DNA from: Pseudoselenomonas ruminantium
GTDB lineage: Bacteria; Bacillota; Negativicutes; Selenomonadales; Selenomonadaceae
Length of the DNA stretch: 33,256 nucleotides
Reading direction: 5' to 3'
Assembly: GCF_900142515.1 (NCBI RefSeq)
Contig: NZ_FRBC01000029.1
Span: 1 to 33,256 of the forward strand
How positions within the stretch are numbered: position 1 is the stretch's first letter; the number at the start of each line of letters is the position of its first letter. The position numbers and the translations under genes were made by a program. Of the stretch, positions 13,936 through 22,058 are shown piece after piece. The notes beneath the pieces were generated by a model that saw only the letters and a list, made by a program, of their open reading frames with translations, had not been told where the DNA came from and did not search any database.

Positions 13936-14696
13936 TCGGCACACACCGCCCTTTCTTCGTCTTCCGTTTCCGCAATCATCCGGGCAAAATCATCAACATA
14001 TTCCAGGAACGCCCTGTCCCGCATATTCCGCGGCCTTGACAGATTGATGGGCACATCAGCTTCTACCTGGCCATCCTTGAGGATAACCACCCGATTGGCC
14101 AGATAAACGGCCTCTGGCACGCTATGGGTAATAAAGAAGATGGTCTTGCCACTGAGCTGCCAGATTCGTGTCAGTTCCTGCCGCATGGCTTCACGCGTCA
14201 GCGCATCGAGGGCCCCTAACGGTTCATCCATCAGCAGCACCGCCGGATCTGGCGCTAATGCCCGGGCAATACCTACCCGCTGGGCCATGCCGCCGGACAA
14301 TTCCGCCGGATAAGCGTTTTCATAATCCTGCAGGCCAATCATCTCAATCAGCTTCGTGGCTGTTTCGCCCGCATCTTTGCGCTTCTGCAGCCGCAGGCCG
14401 AACTCGATATTTTCCCGTACCGTATACCACGGAAACAAGGCATGCTGCTGAAAAACCACGCCCCACTCTGCCGAAGGGCCATCTATCTCCTGCCCATTCA
14501 CCACGATGCGTCCCTTATCGGGTTTCAGATAACCCGCCAACAGGTTCAGCAATGTGGACTTGCCGCAGCCGCTCTTGCCCAGTATGCAGATAAATTCTCC
14601 ATCCTGCACCTGCAGATTGACATCCTCCAGCACGAATTTCGGCTCCCCGTCCACCAGATCAAAGGCTTTATGCAAATACTCAATCGCAACCCCCAT
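13932..14696 (-). CDS. ABC transporter ATP-binding protein, NitT/TauT (SsuB/TauB) family
   Basis: This 254-residue ATPase has Walker A G-K-S-G-C-G-K-S-T, the Q-loop V-V-F-Q-Q-H-A-L-F-P-W, signature L-S-G-G-M-A-Q-R-V and Walker B A-V-L-L-M-D-E-P. The L-F-P-W-Y-T-V segment is typical of the nitrate/taurine/sulfonate importer class. Such ATPases power uptake of small organic anions or nitrogen compounds; with allE next to it, a ureide or purine product is a fair guess. The permease and binding protein that must accompany it are not in the window. The start at 14696 (MGVAIEYL) follows GGGGGTG; the frame open to 14735 runs into a terminator hairpin. The stop overlaps the allC remnant by ATGA, so the operon order was ATPase-allC-allE. 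Confidence 0.88.
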   Translation of the reverse strand: MGVAIEYLHKAFDLVDGEPKFVLEDVNLQVQDGEFICILGKSGCGKSTLLNLLAGYLKPDKGRIVVNGQEIDGPSAEWGVVFQQHALFPWYTVRENIEFGLRLQKRKDAGETATKLIEMIGLQDYENAYPAELSGGMAQRVGIARALAPDPAVLLMDEPLGALDALTREAMRQELTRIWQLSGKTIFFITHSVPEAVYLANRVVILKDGQVEADVPINLSRPRNMRDRAFLEYVDDFARMIAETEDEERAVCAE

Positions 14697-14713
14697 AATT
14701 GCACCCCCAAAAG

Positions 14714-14750
14714 AAAAAGACGCCCAGCGAATCACTCGCTTTGCGTCTTT
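14714..14750 (-). terminator. Intrinsic terminator directly upstream of the ABC ATPase gene
   Basis: On the minus strand AAAGACGC pairs with GCGTCTTT and an inner AGCGA/TCGCT stem, followed by TTTTTC. It ends only 18 bases before the ATPase start codon. It may end the diguanylate cyclase transcript or attenuate the ureide genes. Confidence 0.85.
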
Positions 14751-14809
14751 GCAAATCCTTGTTGTCTTAAGATGTTCCCATTATAACCTGCATACCTCAT
14801 GATAACAAC

Positions 14810-14854
14810 GGGCATAGTGCCCTGTTTTCCCCAACGAAAATGTGCACTATGCCC
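14810..14854 (-). repeat. Perfect 11-bp inverted repeat after the diguanylate cyclase genes
   Basis: GGGCATAGTGC and GCACTATGCCC (14810-14820 and 14844-14854) flank a 23-base loop that can also pair TTTTC with GAAAA. There is no T-tract. It lies 10 bases after the stop of the last cyclase gene and may be an mRNA 3' stabilising hairpin or protein-binding site. The stretch 14736-14863 holds nothing else apparent. Confidence 0.6.
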
Positions 14855-14863
14855 ATCCTATGC

Positions 14864-16540
14864 CTATTCCCCAAAAATCACGCAGTTCCGGCCACTCTTC
14901 TTGGCCTGATACAAGGCATCATCGGCCCGCTTGAGCAGCGTGTCCGTGGTGTCGTTTTCCGTCTGCCATAATGTCGCACCGATGCTGCAAGTAATCTTAT
15001 GTCCAGCCAGAGGTACGGCAGATACCTGTTCGCGGATTTTTTCTGCCAGCGCCAACAGCTCGCTTTGCTCTTCGAAGGCAGTCAGGATCAGGAATTCTTC
15101 ACCGCCCCAGCGGATGCAGTCATGTTCCTGGGCCAGATGTTTTCTTACCAATGTGGCAAAGGCCCGCAATACGGCATCACCGGTATCATGGCCATAGGTA
15201 TCGTTGATTTTCTTGAAGAAATCAATATCCAGCATCAGCATGCCGAATGGCTGGCCGCTCTTCCGTGCCCCTGCGATAGCGCCAGCCAGCAGTTCCTTGA
15301 ACTTGCTGCGATTCCAGCACCCTGTCAGGGCATCGGTTTCGGATTTCTTCTGCATCAGTGCCGCCTTATGCTCCAGACCTGCTGTCTTGCGCAGAAGCTT
15401 TTCCTCATGCCGCACCTGTTCCCGCAGGATAGCCACCACAAAATGCAGGAATGCATAGATGCCCAGCGGCGTCAGATACACATGCCAGGGCAGCAGATAA
15501 AAGTGACCAGCCACCCCATCGATGATGCCCAACAGGGTGAAGACCACTATGGGCAGAAGCACCGACCGGCACAGGATATCGCCCTCTCTGGCCGCCCGCA
15601 CGCACCAATACACCACCGCGCCTTCCCCGACAGCCAGCATGGGATAATAAAGGCTCATCAAATTGTTCATCGTATGCAGCCCCATGATTTCCCCGGCCAT
15701 TGCCACCACAAAGAGCAGGCCATTGGCCCAGAGCACGAGATCCATGCGGGCATAGGGCTTATCCTTTAGCATCTCCCTGGGAATGAGATTTGCCGTCAGG
15801 GGCAGGATATACCCCAGAATGCTCAAGGAATACCACCAAACCCTGGGGTAATCCCAAAAGAGGCTTTTCACATTGGATATGCAAAAAAGCCACAAGCAAA
15901 AGACCACCATGAAAAGGATGATGTAGCCATAGAGCCGCCGCCACCCCTGCGGATTGAAACGATAATAAAGGACCATGATGAAGATGATAGCCAGACCCAC
16001 AGGAATGGCCAGCACCAGCGGGATATCCGAGTAGAAGAACCGCGCCATCTGCATCTGTTCCGTATCCACTGAGAACATGCCAAACCAGCCCAGATGGGTG
16101 GGCGAATTGGAATACATCTCCACGATCAGCTGCGTCTCGCCTTCAAACTTGGGCAACGCCACCATATAGGGCTGTGATCCTTCATCATAGCGCTGCGGAT
16201 AAAACTTGCCCCGGCTGAAGAACAGTTCATCCCCCAGCCACATTCGCACTGCCTGCTTGGTGGTCAGGAAGAGCAGCACATCTTTCTGGGGTTCCTGCGC
16301 GGACACCTTGACCGTCAGCAGGATATGCTGGTAATTACCACTAAGGGGCGGGCGTTTTTCCATATCATACAAGGGCCAGTCCGCCGAATTTTCCCGCACC
16401 AGTTCCGGCACATTCACGCCGCCATTTTCCGTTTCATTGGTCTCCCAATAATGCCAGGGCCCTTCCAATACGGCAGCCTCTGCGCAGCTGCCCAGCCCCA
16501 GGAAAAGGGCAAGCAGAACCACATATAAGAATTTTCGCAT
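14864..16540 (-). CDS. Membrane diguanylate cyclase, 7TMR-DISM sensor plus GGDEF (copy 1)
   Basis: The protein joins a signal peptide (M-R-K-F-L-Y-V-V-L-L ... A-E-A-A), an extracytoplasmic beta-sandwich of about 160 residues (L-E-G-P-W-H-Y-W at its start), seven predicted membrane helices and a GGDEF domain. GGEEF is at 479-483, with D-I-D-F-F-K-K-I-N-D-T-Y-G-H before it, so it should make c-di-GMP from GTP. The inhibitory RxxD site reads Q-E-H-D, so product feedback is probably weak or absent. The layout matches 7TMR-DISM receptors, thought to sense small ligands, often carbohydrates. The ATG at 16540 puts the signal peptide at the N-terminus; an alternative ATG at 16561 overlaps the upstream stop (ATGA) and adds seven residues. 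It is the last gene of a tandem trio. Confidence 0.85.
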   Translation of the reverse strand: MRKFLYVVLLALFLGLGSCAEAAVLEGPWHYWETNETENGGVNVPELVRENSADWPLYDMEKRPPLSGNYQHILLTVKVSAQEPQKDVLLFLTTKQAVRMWLGDELFFSRGKFYPQRYDEGSQPYMVALPKFEGETQLIVEMYSNSPTHLGWFGMFSVDTEQMQMARFFYSDIPLVLAIPVGLAIIFIMVLYYRFNPQGWRRLYGYIILFMVVFCLWLFCISNVKSLFWDYPRVWWYSLSILGYILPLTANLIPREMLKDKPYARMDLVLWANGLLFVVAMAGEIMGLHTMNNLMSLYYPMLAVGEGAVVYWCVRAAREGDILCRSVLLPIVVFTLLGIIDGVAGHFYLLPWHVYLTPLGIYAFLHFVVAILREQVRHEEKLLRKTAGLEHKAALMQKKSETDALTGCWNRSKFKELLAGAIAGARKSGQPFGMLMLDIDFFKKINDTYGHDTGDAVLRAFATLVRKHLAQEHDCIRWGGEEFLILTAFEEQSELLALAEKIREQVSAVPLAGHKITCSIGATLWQTENDTTDTLLKRADDALYQAKKSGRNCVIFGE

Positions 16541-16557
16541 CCTGCTCACCCACTTTC

Positions 16558-18180
16558 TCATTCCAGACTGATCTGATTGCGTCCATTGCACTTAGCATTG
16601 TAGAGCGCATCATCCATGCGGCGGAAGATCCCCACCTGGCTGTCACTGCCATAATGCCACTGTGCCACACCTGCACTCACCGTCACCGGATGCTTCACGG
16701 TGAACTTGCAGCCCGCCGTAAGCGTGCGTATCTTTTCGGCCAGATCACCCGCATTCACAATATTATAAGCAGGGCAATAGATGACAAACTCCTCGCCGCC
16801 CCAACGGAAGAATTCCTGCTTCTCCGTAAGCTGCTTCCGCACCAGTTCACTGAACTGTACGAGCACCCGGTCACCAGATTCGTGGCCATAGGTATCATTG
16901 ATTGCCTTGAAGTAATCGATATCCAGCATGATCAGGGAGAAATTTGCCCCCTCCTCAATCCTCTGCCGGATAAAATCCTCGAAGGCCCCCCGATTCCGGC
17001 AGCCGGTGAGTTCATCCATCTCTGCCCGTTTCATGGCCGCAGCGATCTCCGCCGTCAGATCCTCGGCATGGGCCTCCAATTCCTGCTCATGGAGAATCTG
17101 TTCCTTGATCATGCAGATGATAAAGGAAATGCAAGCATAGATGCCCAAGGGCAGCAGATAGATATGCCAGGACCAGAAGCGGGTATAGAGCAGTACCCCA
17201 TCCAAAAGCCCCAATGCCGCCAATACCACCATGGGAAACAACGCATATTTGGTATACTCATTGCCCCGCCGGATGGACTCCCACATACTGCGGAAGACAA
17301 TGGCCTGCATCACCAGCAAAGAGCCATAGAAAAGCTGCCTGCCCATTTCCAGACCATCATAGCCCATAAACTCCGCCGCCAGCGTTCCTACCGCCAACAG
17401 GGCATAAATCCAGACCGTACGCTGTACCGCAGGACGCAGATCCGGTTCCAGCATCTCTACCACCACAGCATTCGCGGATACCGGCAGCAGATAGCAGAGG
17501 AAATTTTCCAGGAACCGCCAGATCACCGGTGCATCCCAGACCAGCTGCTTCACATTGGAAAGGCTGATTGTCCATACCGTCAACAGCATCATAAAGAGAA
17601 GCAGCTTGCAATTGAGCCGCCGCCGTGACGACCGGTGCATCAGGTACATCATCGTAATCACGCCCAACAGCACCGCCACGGGCAAGGTCACCACATAGGC
17701 AAAATCCGTGGAAAAGATCCGCCTTGCCTGCTCCTCGTTGGTATCGATAGTAAAATTATTGAATACGCCCAGCTGATGGGGATAATCCGCATAAAAATGA
17801 AAGAGCAACATGGTGTCATGGGTAAGTGCCGGCAGCTCTACCAGATGCCATTTTCGGCCATGCCCCAAAAAGCGCGGCGCAAAATCCCCATCCGCATAGA
17901 TCTTGCTGCCTTCTACAAAGACCTCCACCGCCTGGCCACTGGTGGCAAACAGCAGCGTATTCTCCTGCGGATTCAACGGCGACAACGGCACCTCCAGCCA
18001 GATTTCATGCGCATTGCCCATGACCGGTGAGCGAAAACTGCGGATATCGAAATAGCGCCATTTCCCCTGGCTTTCTGCCGTCAGATACTGCCAGTCACTG
18101 CCAATCACTGCCGCTTCGCCCCGCAGGCAAAATCCCAGCAACACAAAAAGGCATAGAACTATTACGCTAAAACGCCTCAT
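16558..18180 (-). CDS. Membrane diguanylate cyclase, 7TMR-DISM sensor plus GGDEF (copy 2)
   Basis: Same architecture as its neighbours: signal peptide ending G-E-A-A, a sensor domain opening V-I-G-S-D-W-Q-Y-L, a block of seven hydrophobic helices (about residues 175-380), a short coiled linker and GGDEF. GGEEF is at 461-465 and the substrate loop D-I-D-Y-F-K-A-I-N-D-T-Y-G-H is intact. The I-site position reads E-K-Q-E instead of RxxD. The sensor domain has drifted well away from copies 1 and 3 while the cyclase domain stays close, suggesting a shared output with different ligands. The ATG at 18180 follows AAGGAGG with good spacing. The gene lies 85 bases after copy 3 and its stop touches the start region of copy 1, so all three are probably co-transcribed. 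Confidence 0.87.
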   Translation of the reverse strand: MRRFSVIVLCLFVLLGFCLRGEAAVIGSDWQYLTAESQGKWRYFDIRSFRSPVMGNAHEIWLEVPLSPLNPQENTLLFATSGQAVEVFVEGSKIYADGDFAPRFLGHGRKWHLVELPALTHDTMLLFHFYADYPHQLGVFNNFTIDTNEEQARRIFSTDFAYVVTLPVAVLLGVITMMYLMHRSSRRRLNCKLLLFMMLLTVWTISLSNVKQLVWDAPVIWRFLENFLCYLLPVSANAVVVEMLEPDLRPAVQRTVWIYALLAVGTLAAEFMGYDGLEMGRQLFYGSLLVMQAIVFRSMWESIRRGNEYTKYALFPMVVLAALGLLDGVLLYTRFWSWHIYLLPLGIYACISFIICMIKEQILHEQELEAHAEDLTAEIAAAMKRAEMDELTGCRNRGAFEDFIRQRIEEGANFSLIMLDIDYFKAINDTYGHESGDRVLVQFSELVRKQLTEKQEFFRWGGEEFVIYCPAYNIVNAGDLAEKIRTLTAGCKFTVKHPVTVSAGVAQWHYGSDSQVGIFRRMDDALYNAKCNGRNQISLE

Positions 18181-18265
18181 AGTCTATGCCTCCTTCTAAT
18201 AGCTATCCCAGCCCAAATCCCTTGGCTTACTTATTCGCTGCCAGAGTGCATAATACCTGCTAATT

Positions 18266-20002
18266 TTATTCTGTTTCTTCATCACCGTAAAGATTCTTGA
18301 ACCAGTGCATATTGCTCCGCGGTTCCCGGCAAACCCGGTTGCGTCCCGTCCGCTTCGCCATATAGAGGGCATCATCCACCCGCTTCAGCAGCTGGGTAGC
18401 CGAATCATCCCCACCATGCCAGGAAGCCACGCCAATGCTGCAGGTAATCGCAATCTTATCGAGAATCTGCGTTGTCTCCACCTTATTTCGCAGCCGCTCG
18501 GCAATATGCATGGTCTCTTCTCCCGTACAATGCTGGAAAAGGATCAGGAATTCCTCACCGCCCCAACGGACAAAAAGGTCCTTTTTCTTGATATTGTTCC
18601 GGATGACCTGAGCAAAACCGGATAATATTTCATCCCCGACCTCATGCCCATAAGTATCATTGACCTTTTTGAAATAGTCAATATCCAGCATGATCAGGGA
18701 AAAAGGTTCTTCCTCCTTCTGATGGCGGAAGATCTCCTCGGTCAGCACGGTTTCCAGTTTATTGCGGTTATAGCACTTGGTCAGATTGTCCATATTGGCC
18801 TTTTCAATCGCCTGACTGACTTCCTGCTGCAAGCCTGTATTCCGCGACATCAGATTCCGCTCACGCATGATCTGGTTGCGCACGATAAAGACCACGAAGA
18901 CGCAGAGCGAAAGCGTCGTATAGGGCAGCACGTAGCCTTCTGTCACGAACCAGTGACCATAGAGAGACAAGCCATCAATCGTGCCTGCCCCCGCCATGAA
19001 GACCAAGGGCACGGACACCGCCCGGGCATACAGGTTTCCCTGATGGGCAGAGCTCCAGATGGCGTAGAGCGCCAAGCCTTCCAAAAGCGGCAATATGGCA
19101 TAGAAGACTGCCTGTCCCCGGCTCATCCCGTTGAAACCAGCCAACTCTGCCAGGACCGCCCCCAACAGCAGCAGCACATAAATCATGACCGTGCCCCGCA
19201 CAATGCGCTTATAGCTCCGATCCACCACCTGAAAGATAACCAGATTAGCCAGCAGCGGCAACAGGTACTCTGCCATCTGCATGAGGAAGCGCCAGAACAC
19301 CGGAGCATCCAGCATATACTGCTTGGAATTGGTCGCGCAGATCATCCAGACCAAGAACACGGTCATAAAGGCAATGAAGGATTTATAGAGCCGCTTCGGC
19401 GCAGCCGGGCTGGTAGAATAGATCAGGATCATCACCAGCATGAAACCGGCCAGGGGAATGTTCATGAGATAGGGTACATCCTGACGGAAGATGCGCAAGA
19501 CCTGGTCCACGTCACTGTCCAGCCATATCTTGCCAAAGTATCCCAGGCTATGGGCCGTTGCCGAATAAGCATGGATCCGCAATTCCTTCCCGCCGGCAGT
19601 GGCAGGAATATTCACGATATGCCACCGCTGCCCATAGGACATAAAAGCAGGTTCCAACTCCCCATACCGATAAAGGCACTCATCGTCCAGCCATATCTCA
19701 AAAGACTGATCCCTGCCCTGAATGAGCAACGAGGCATCATGCGGCAGCTCATCCGGCAGCACCGTTTTCAGCCAGACCTTATCATCCGCACTATCCACTG
19801 GCGGCGTATGCGGAAAATCAAACACATGCCAATCCGCCCCGGCCTCAGCCTCTGTTTCCGTCTGCCAATACCAATGCCCCGCCAATTCTGCCGCCCATCC
19901 GGTCCGAACAAAGGGCAGGGCCATGATTCCCAGCAACAGGAAAAGGGAGGTCATCAGCGGCAAAACAATAGCCATCCAGCCTTTAGCTGACCTTGCTTGC
20001 AC
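18266..20002 (-). CDS. Membrane diguanylate cyclase, 7TMR-DISM sensor plus GGDEF (copy 3)
   Basis: This is the first gene of the trio in transcription order, 578 residues. A signal-anchor-like N-terminus with a G-W-A-A cleavage site leads into a sensor domain that starts E-L-A-G-H-W-Y-W-Q. Seven membrane helices (about 190-390), an M-R-E-R-N ... Q-E-V coiled linker and GGDEF follow. GGEEF is at 481-485 with D-I-D-Y-F-K-K-V-N-D-T-Y-G-H. The I-site position reads K-K-K-D, so the conserved Arg is replaced by Lys. A 20-residue C-terminal extension (H-W-F-K-N-L-Y-G-D) is absent from the other two copies. The GTG at 20002 is used because AAGGGAGGG precedes it at normal spacing. Only 56 bases without a terminator separate it from pfkA, so read-through from pfkA is likely. 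Confidence 0.87.
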   Translation of the reverse strand: MQARSAKGWMAIVLPLMTSLFLLLGIMALPFVRTGWAAELAGHWYWQTETEAEAGADWHVFDFPHTPPVDSADDKVWLKTVLPDELPHDASLLIQGRDQSFEIWLDDECLYRYGELEPAFMSYGQRWHIVNIPATAGGKELRIHAYSATAHSLGYFGKIWLDSDVDQVLRIFRQDVPYLMNIPLAGFMLVMILIYSTSPAAPKRLYKSFIAFMTVFLVWMICATNSKQYMLDAPVFWRFLMQMAEYLLPLLANLVIFQVVDRSYKRIVRGTVMIYVLLLLGAVLAELAGFNGMSRGQAVFYAILPLLEGLALYAIWSSAHQGNLYARAVSVPLVFMAGAGTIDGLSLYGHWFVTEGYVLPYTTLSLCVFVVFIVRNQIMRERNLMSRNTGLQQEVSQAIEKANMDNLTKCYNRNKLETVLTEEIFRHQKEEEPFSLIMLDIDYFKKVNDTYGHEVGDEILSGFAQVIRNNIKKKDLFVRWGGEEFLILFQHCTGEETMHIAERLRNKVETTQILDKIAITCSIGVASWHGGDDSATQLLKRVDDALYMAKRTGRNRVCREPRSNMHWFKNLYGDEETE

Positions 20003-20058
20003 AGCCTATCCCTCCCTTTTGGGTTACTTCTGTTTAATTATCCTACGCCAATAGATGC

Positions 20059-21024
20059 TTACGCCAGTACGCGGGCCAGTCTCACCAATTCCGGATTCAG
20101 CGTCTTCTGGTTATTGACAGCATCAAAGAGATTTACGCCCACAACCTTGCCTTCATTGAAACCAAAGACCAGATTCGTAGCGCCGGAGATGATAGCCAAT
20201 GCAGCTTTTTCACCCAGCATGGAAGCCTTGATACGGTCTTCGATCGTCGGGGAACCACCGCGCTGGATATGACCGAGAACGGATACGCGGGTATCAATGC
20301 CCGTCTTGTCCTCAACGACCTTGCCCAGACCAACGGCAGAACCAGCACCTTCAGCCACAACGATGATGCTGTAACGCTTGCCGGCATCATACATGGCCTT
20401 GAGTTCATGGCACATTTCATCTAAGTCATATTTCACTTCCGGTACGAGCACGTACTCAGCACCACCAGCGATACCAGCCATCATAGCCAGCCAGCCGGAG
20501 TTACGGCCCATAACCTCTACGAGCATGATGCGGCGATGTGCAGAAGCCGTGTCGCGGAGCTTGTTGATGGCATCGACAATCGTGTTGGCAGCCGTATCGC
20601 AGCCAATCGTGTAATCCATGCCCCATACGTCATTATCAATCGTGCCCGGCAGGCCAACGATTGGCATACCCGTTTCTTTGGACAGGAGAGAGCCACCGGT
20701 AAGCGATCCGTCACCGCCGATGATTACGAGGCCTTCAATGCCGCGCTTCACGAGGTTGTCGAAGCCCTTCTTGCGGCCTTCCGGAGTCTTGAACTCCATG
20801 CTGCGGGCCGTGCCCAGGAAGGTTCCACCGCGCTGGATCATATCGGACACGCTGCGGCTCGTGAGTTCCTCGATGCGGTCATCGATCATGCCAGCGTAAC
20901 CATCATAGATACCATAGACCTTCACCCCTTCATGCAGGGCAGTACGTACTACGGCGCGGGCTGCCGCATTCATTCCCGGGCTGTCGCCGCCAGAAGTCAT
21001 TACGGCAATTGCTTTTTTAATCAT
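20059..21024 (-). CDS. pfkA: ATP-dependent 6-phosphofructokinase
   Basis: PfkA phosphorylates fructose 6-phosphate to fructose 1,6-bisphosphate, the committed step of glycolysis. The 321-residue length is standard. Key segments are T-S-G-G-D-S-P-G-M-N, I-I-G-G-D-G-S (the Gly-Ser form marks ATP use rather than pyrophosphate), G-T-I-D-N-D-V with the catalytic Asp, D-Y-T-I-G-C-D-T-A, V-M-G-R-N-S-G and G-H-I-Q-R-G-G. The ATG at 21024 (MIKKAIAV) is chosen because AGGAGAG precedes it; the frame open to 21069 adds a non-homologous leader. It has its own promoter and is followed with no terminator by the three diguanylate cyclase genes. It sits beside a sugar PTS operon, which fits a role in using imported sugar. 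Confidence 0.95.
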   Translation of the reverse strand: MIKKAIAVMTSGGDSPGMNAAARAVVRTALHEGVKVYGIYDGYAGMIDDRIEELTSRSVSDMIQRGGTFLGTARSMEFKTPEGRKKGFDNLVKRGIEGLVIIGGDGSLTGGSLLSKETGMPIVGLPGTIDNDVWGMDYTIGCDTAANTIVDAINKLRDTASAHRRIMLVEVMGRNSGWLAMMAGIAGGAEYVLVPEVKYDLDEMCHELKAMYDAGKRYSIIVVAEGAGSAVGLGKVVEDKTGIDTRVSVLGHIQRGGSPTIEDRIKASMLGEKAALAIISGATNLVFGFNEGKVVGVNLFDAVNNQKTLNPELVRLARVLA

Positions 21025-21105
21025 GCAAACATCTCTCCTATATAGAAATCCATAACAATAATAAACCAAAGTAATATAGGCAGGTCTTGAAACATACCTA
21101 TTATC

Positions 21106-21134
21106 ATTTTACGCAACTACCTCACAAATGTAAA
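21106..21134 (-). promoter_or_regulatory. Sigma-70 type promoter of pfkA
   Basis: On the minus strand TTTACA (21134-21129) and TAAAAT (21111-21106) are separated by exactly 17 bases, about 80 bases before the pfkA ATG. Confidence 0.7.
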
Positions 21135-21168
21135 GTATTTCCGCGCAATTTGTTCGACAAATAATACG

Positions 21169-21200
21169 AAAAACCTTCCCCGCAGGGAAGGTTTTTTATA
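21169..21200 (-). terminator. Terminator of the PTS operon
   Basis: AAAAACCTTCCC pairs with GGGAAGGTTTTTT around a short CGCA loop. T-rich runs on both sides make it work in either direction; it lies eight bases after the IID stop. Confidence 0.9.
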
Positions 21201-21207
21201 AAATTTC

Positions 21208-22032
21208 TTACTTCACACTCATGATGCCCAGTGCATAGCAAACGATGCCCAGTGCAAAGAGACCGAAGATGATCCAGATAGCGTTGACCTTGCGGCGCAA
21301 GAGAGCCATGCAGGCAAAAGTCATGAGCAGAGGTACAAGGCCCGGCATAAGCTGGTCGAGGATGCCCTGTACCGTCGTTACCACATGCTCACCCTTGGCA
21401 TTGGTAATCTCAGATACCACCACGGGAATGTTGACCGAAGTCCATTTGTTAACGAGTGCACCCATGACGAACAGGCCGAGGATGGAAGCACCTTCCGTGA
21501 TCTTCTGGAGCTTGTTGCCAGCGATATCCTGTACGATGTCCGTACCTTTGGCATAGCCGTATTTGATACCGTACCAGCGAACGCCCAGACGGATCAGGTT
21601 GAACAGGACGAAGAACAGGATCGGGCCGATGATGCTGCCGGTCAGGGCAAAGGATGCACCAAGAGCAGCAGTGATCGGACGGAGCGTACCCCAGAAAATC
21701 GGGTCACCGACACCGGCCAGAGGGCCCATCATACCAACTTTGATACCGTTGATAACACCATCAGGAATGTCCGCACCATTAGCCTTCTTTTCCTCAAGAG
21801 CGGCCGTGATACCGATAATCGGAGCCGTTACGAAAGGCTGCGTGTTATAGAATTCCAAGTGACGCTTGATGGCCTGCTTGAGTTCCTCGCCTTCATAGAG
21901 ACGACGCAGGATAGGAACCATACCGAAGCAGTAACCCAGGCCCTGCATACGTTCCATGTTCCAGGAAGCCTGCAGGAAGTTAGAACGGACGAAAGTCCAG
22001 AAAAAGTCGCTAGAAGTAATCTTCTTTTCCAT
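21208..22032 (-). CDS. manZ: PTS mannose/fructose/sorbose family transporter subunit IID
   Basis: IID forms the membrane channel of mannose-class PTS together with IIC. The 274-residue protein shows the family's N-terminal S-D-F-F-W-T-F-V-R-S-N-F-L-Q-A-S-W-N and the long cytoplasmic helix. It also has K-V-G-M-M-G-P-L-A-G-V-G-D-P-I-F-W, the hallmark of IID, and three to four hydrophobic segments near the C-terminus. The ATG at 22032 follows GAGGAGG. It is the last gene of the IIA-IIB-IIC-IID operon, 26 bases after the IIC stop. Sugar specificity cannot be read from sequence; mannose, glucose or fructose are the usual substrates of this class. Confidence 0.93.
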   Translation of the reverse strand: MEKKITSSDFFWTFVRSNFLQASWNMERMQGLGYCFGMVPILRRLYEGEELKQAIKRHLEFYNTQPFVTAPIIGITAALEEKKANGADIPDGVINGIKVGMMGPLAGVGDPIFWGTLRPITAALGASFALTGSIIGPILFFVLFNLIRLGVRWYGIKYGYAKGTDIVQDIAGNKLQKITEGASILGLFVMGALVNKWTSVNIPVVVSEITNAKGEHVVTTVQGILDQLMPGLVPLLMTFACMALLRRKVNAIWIIFGLFALGIVCYALGIMSVK

Positions 22033-22058
22033 TATATTGTCCTCCTCGTTGTTACAGA

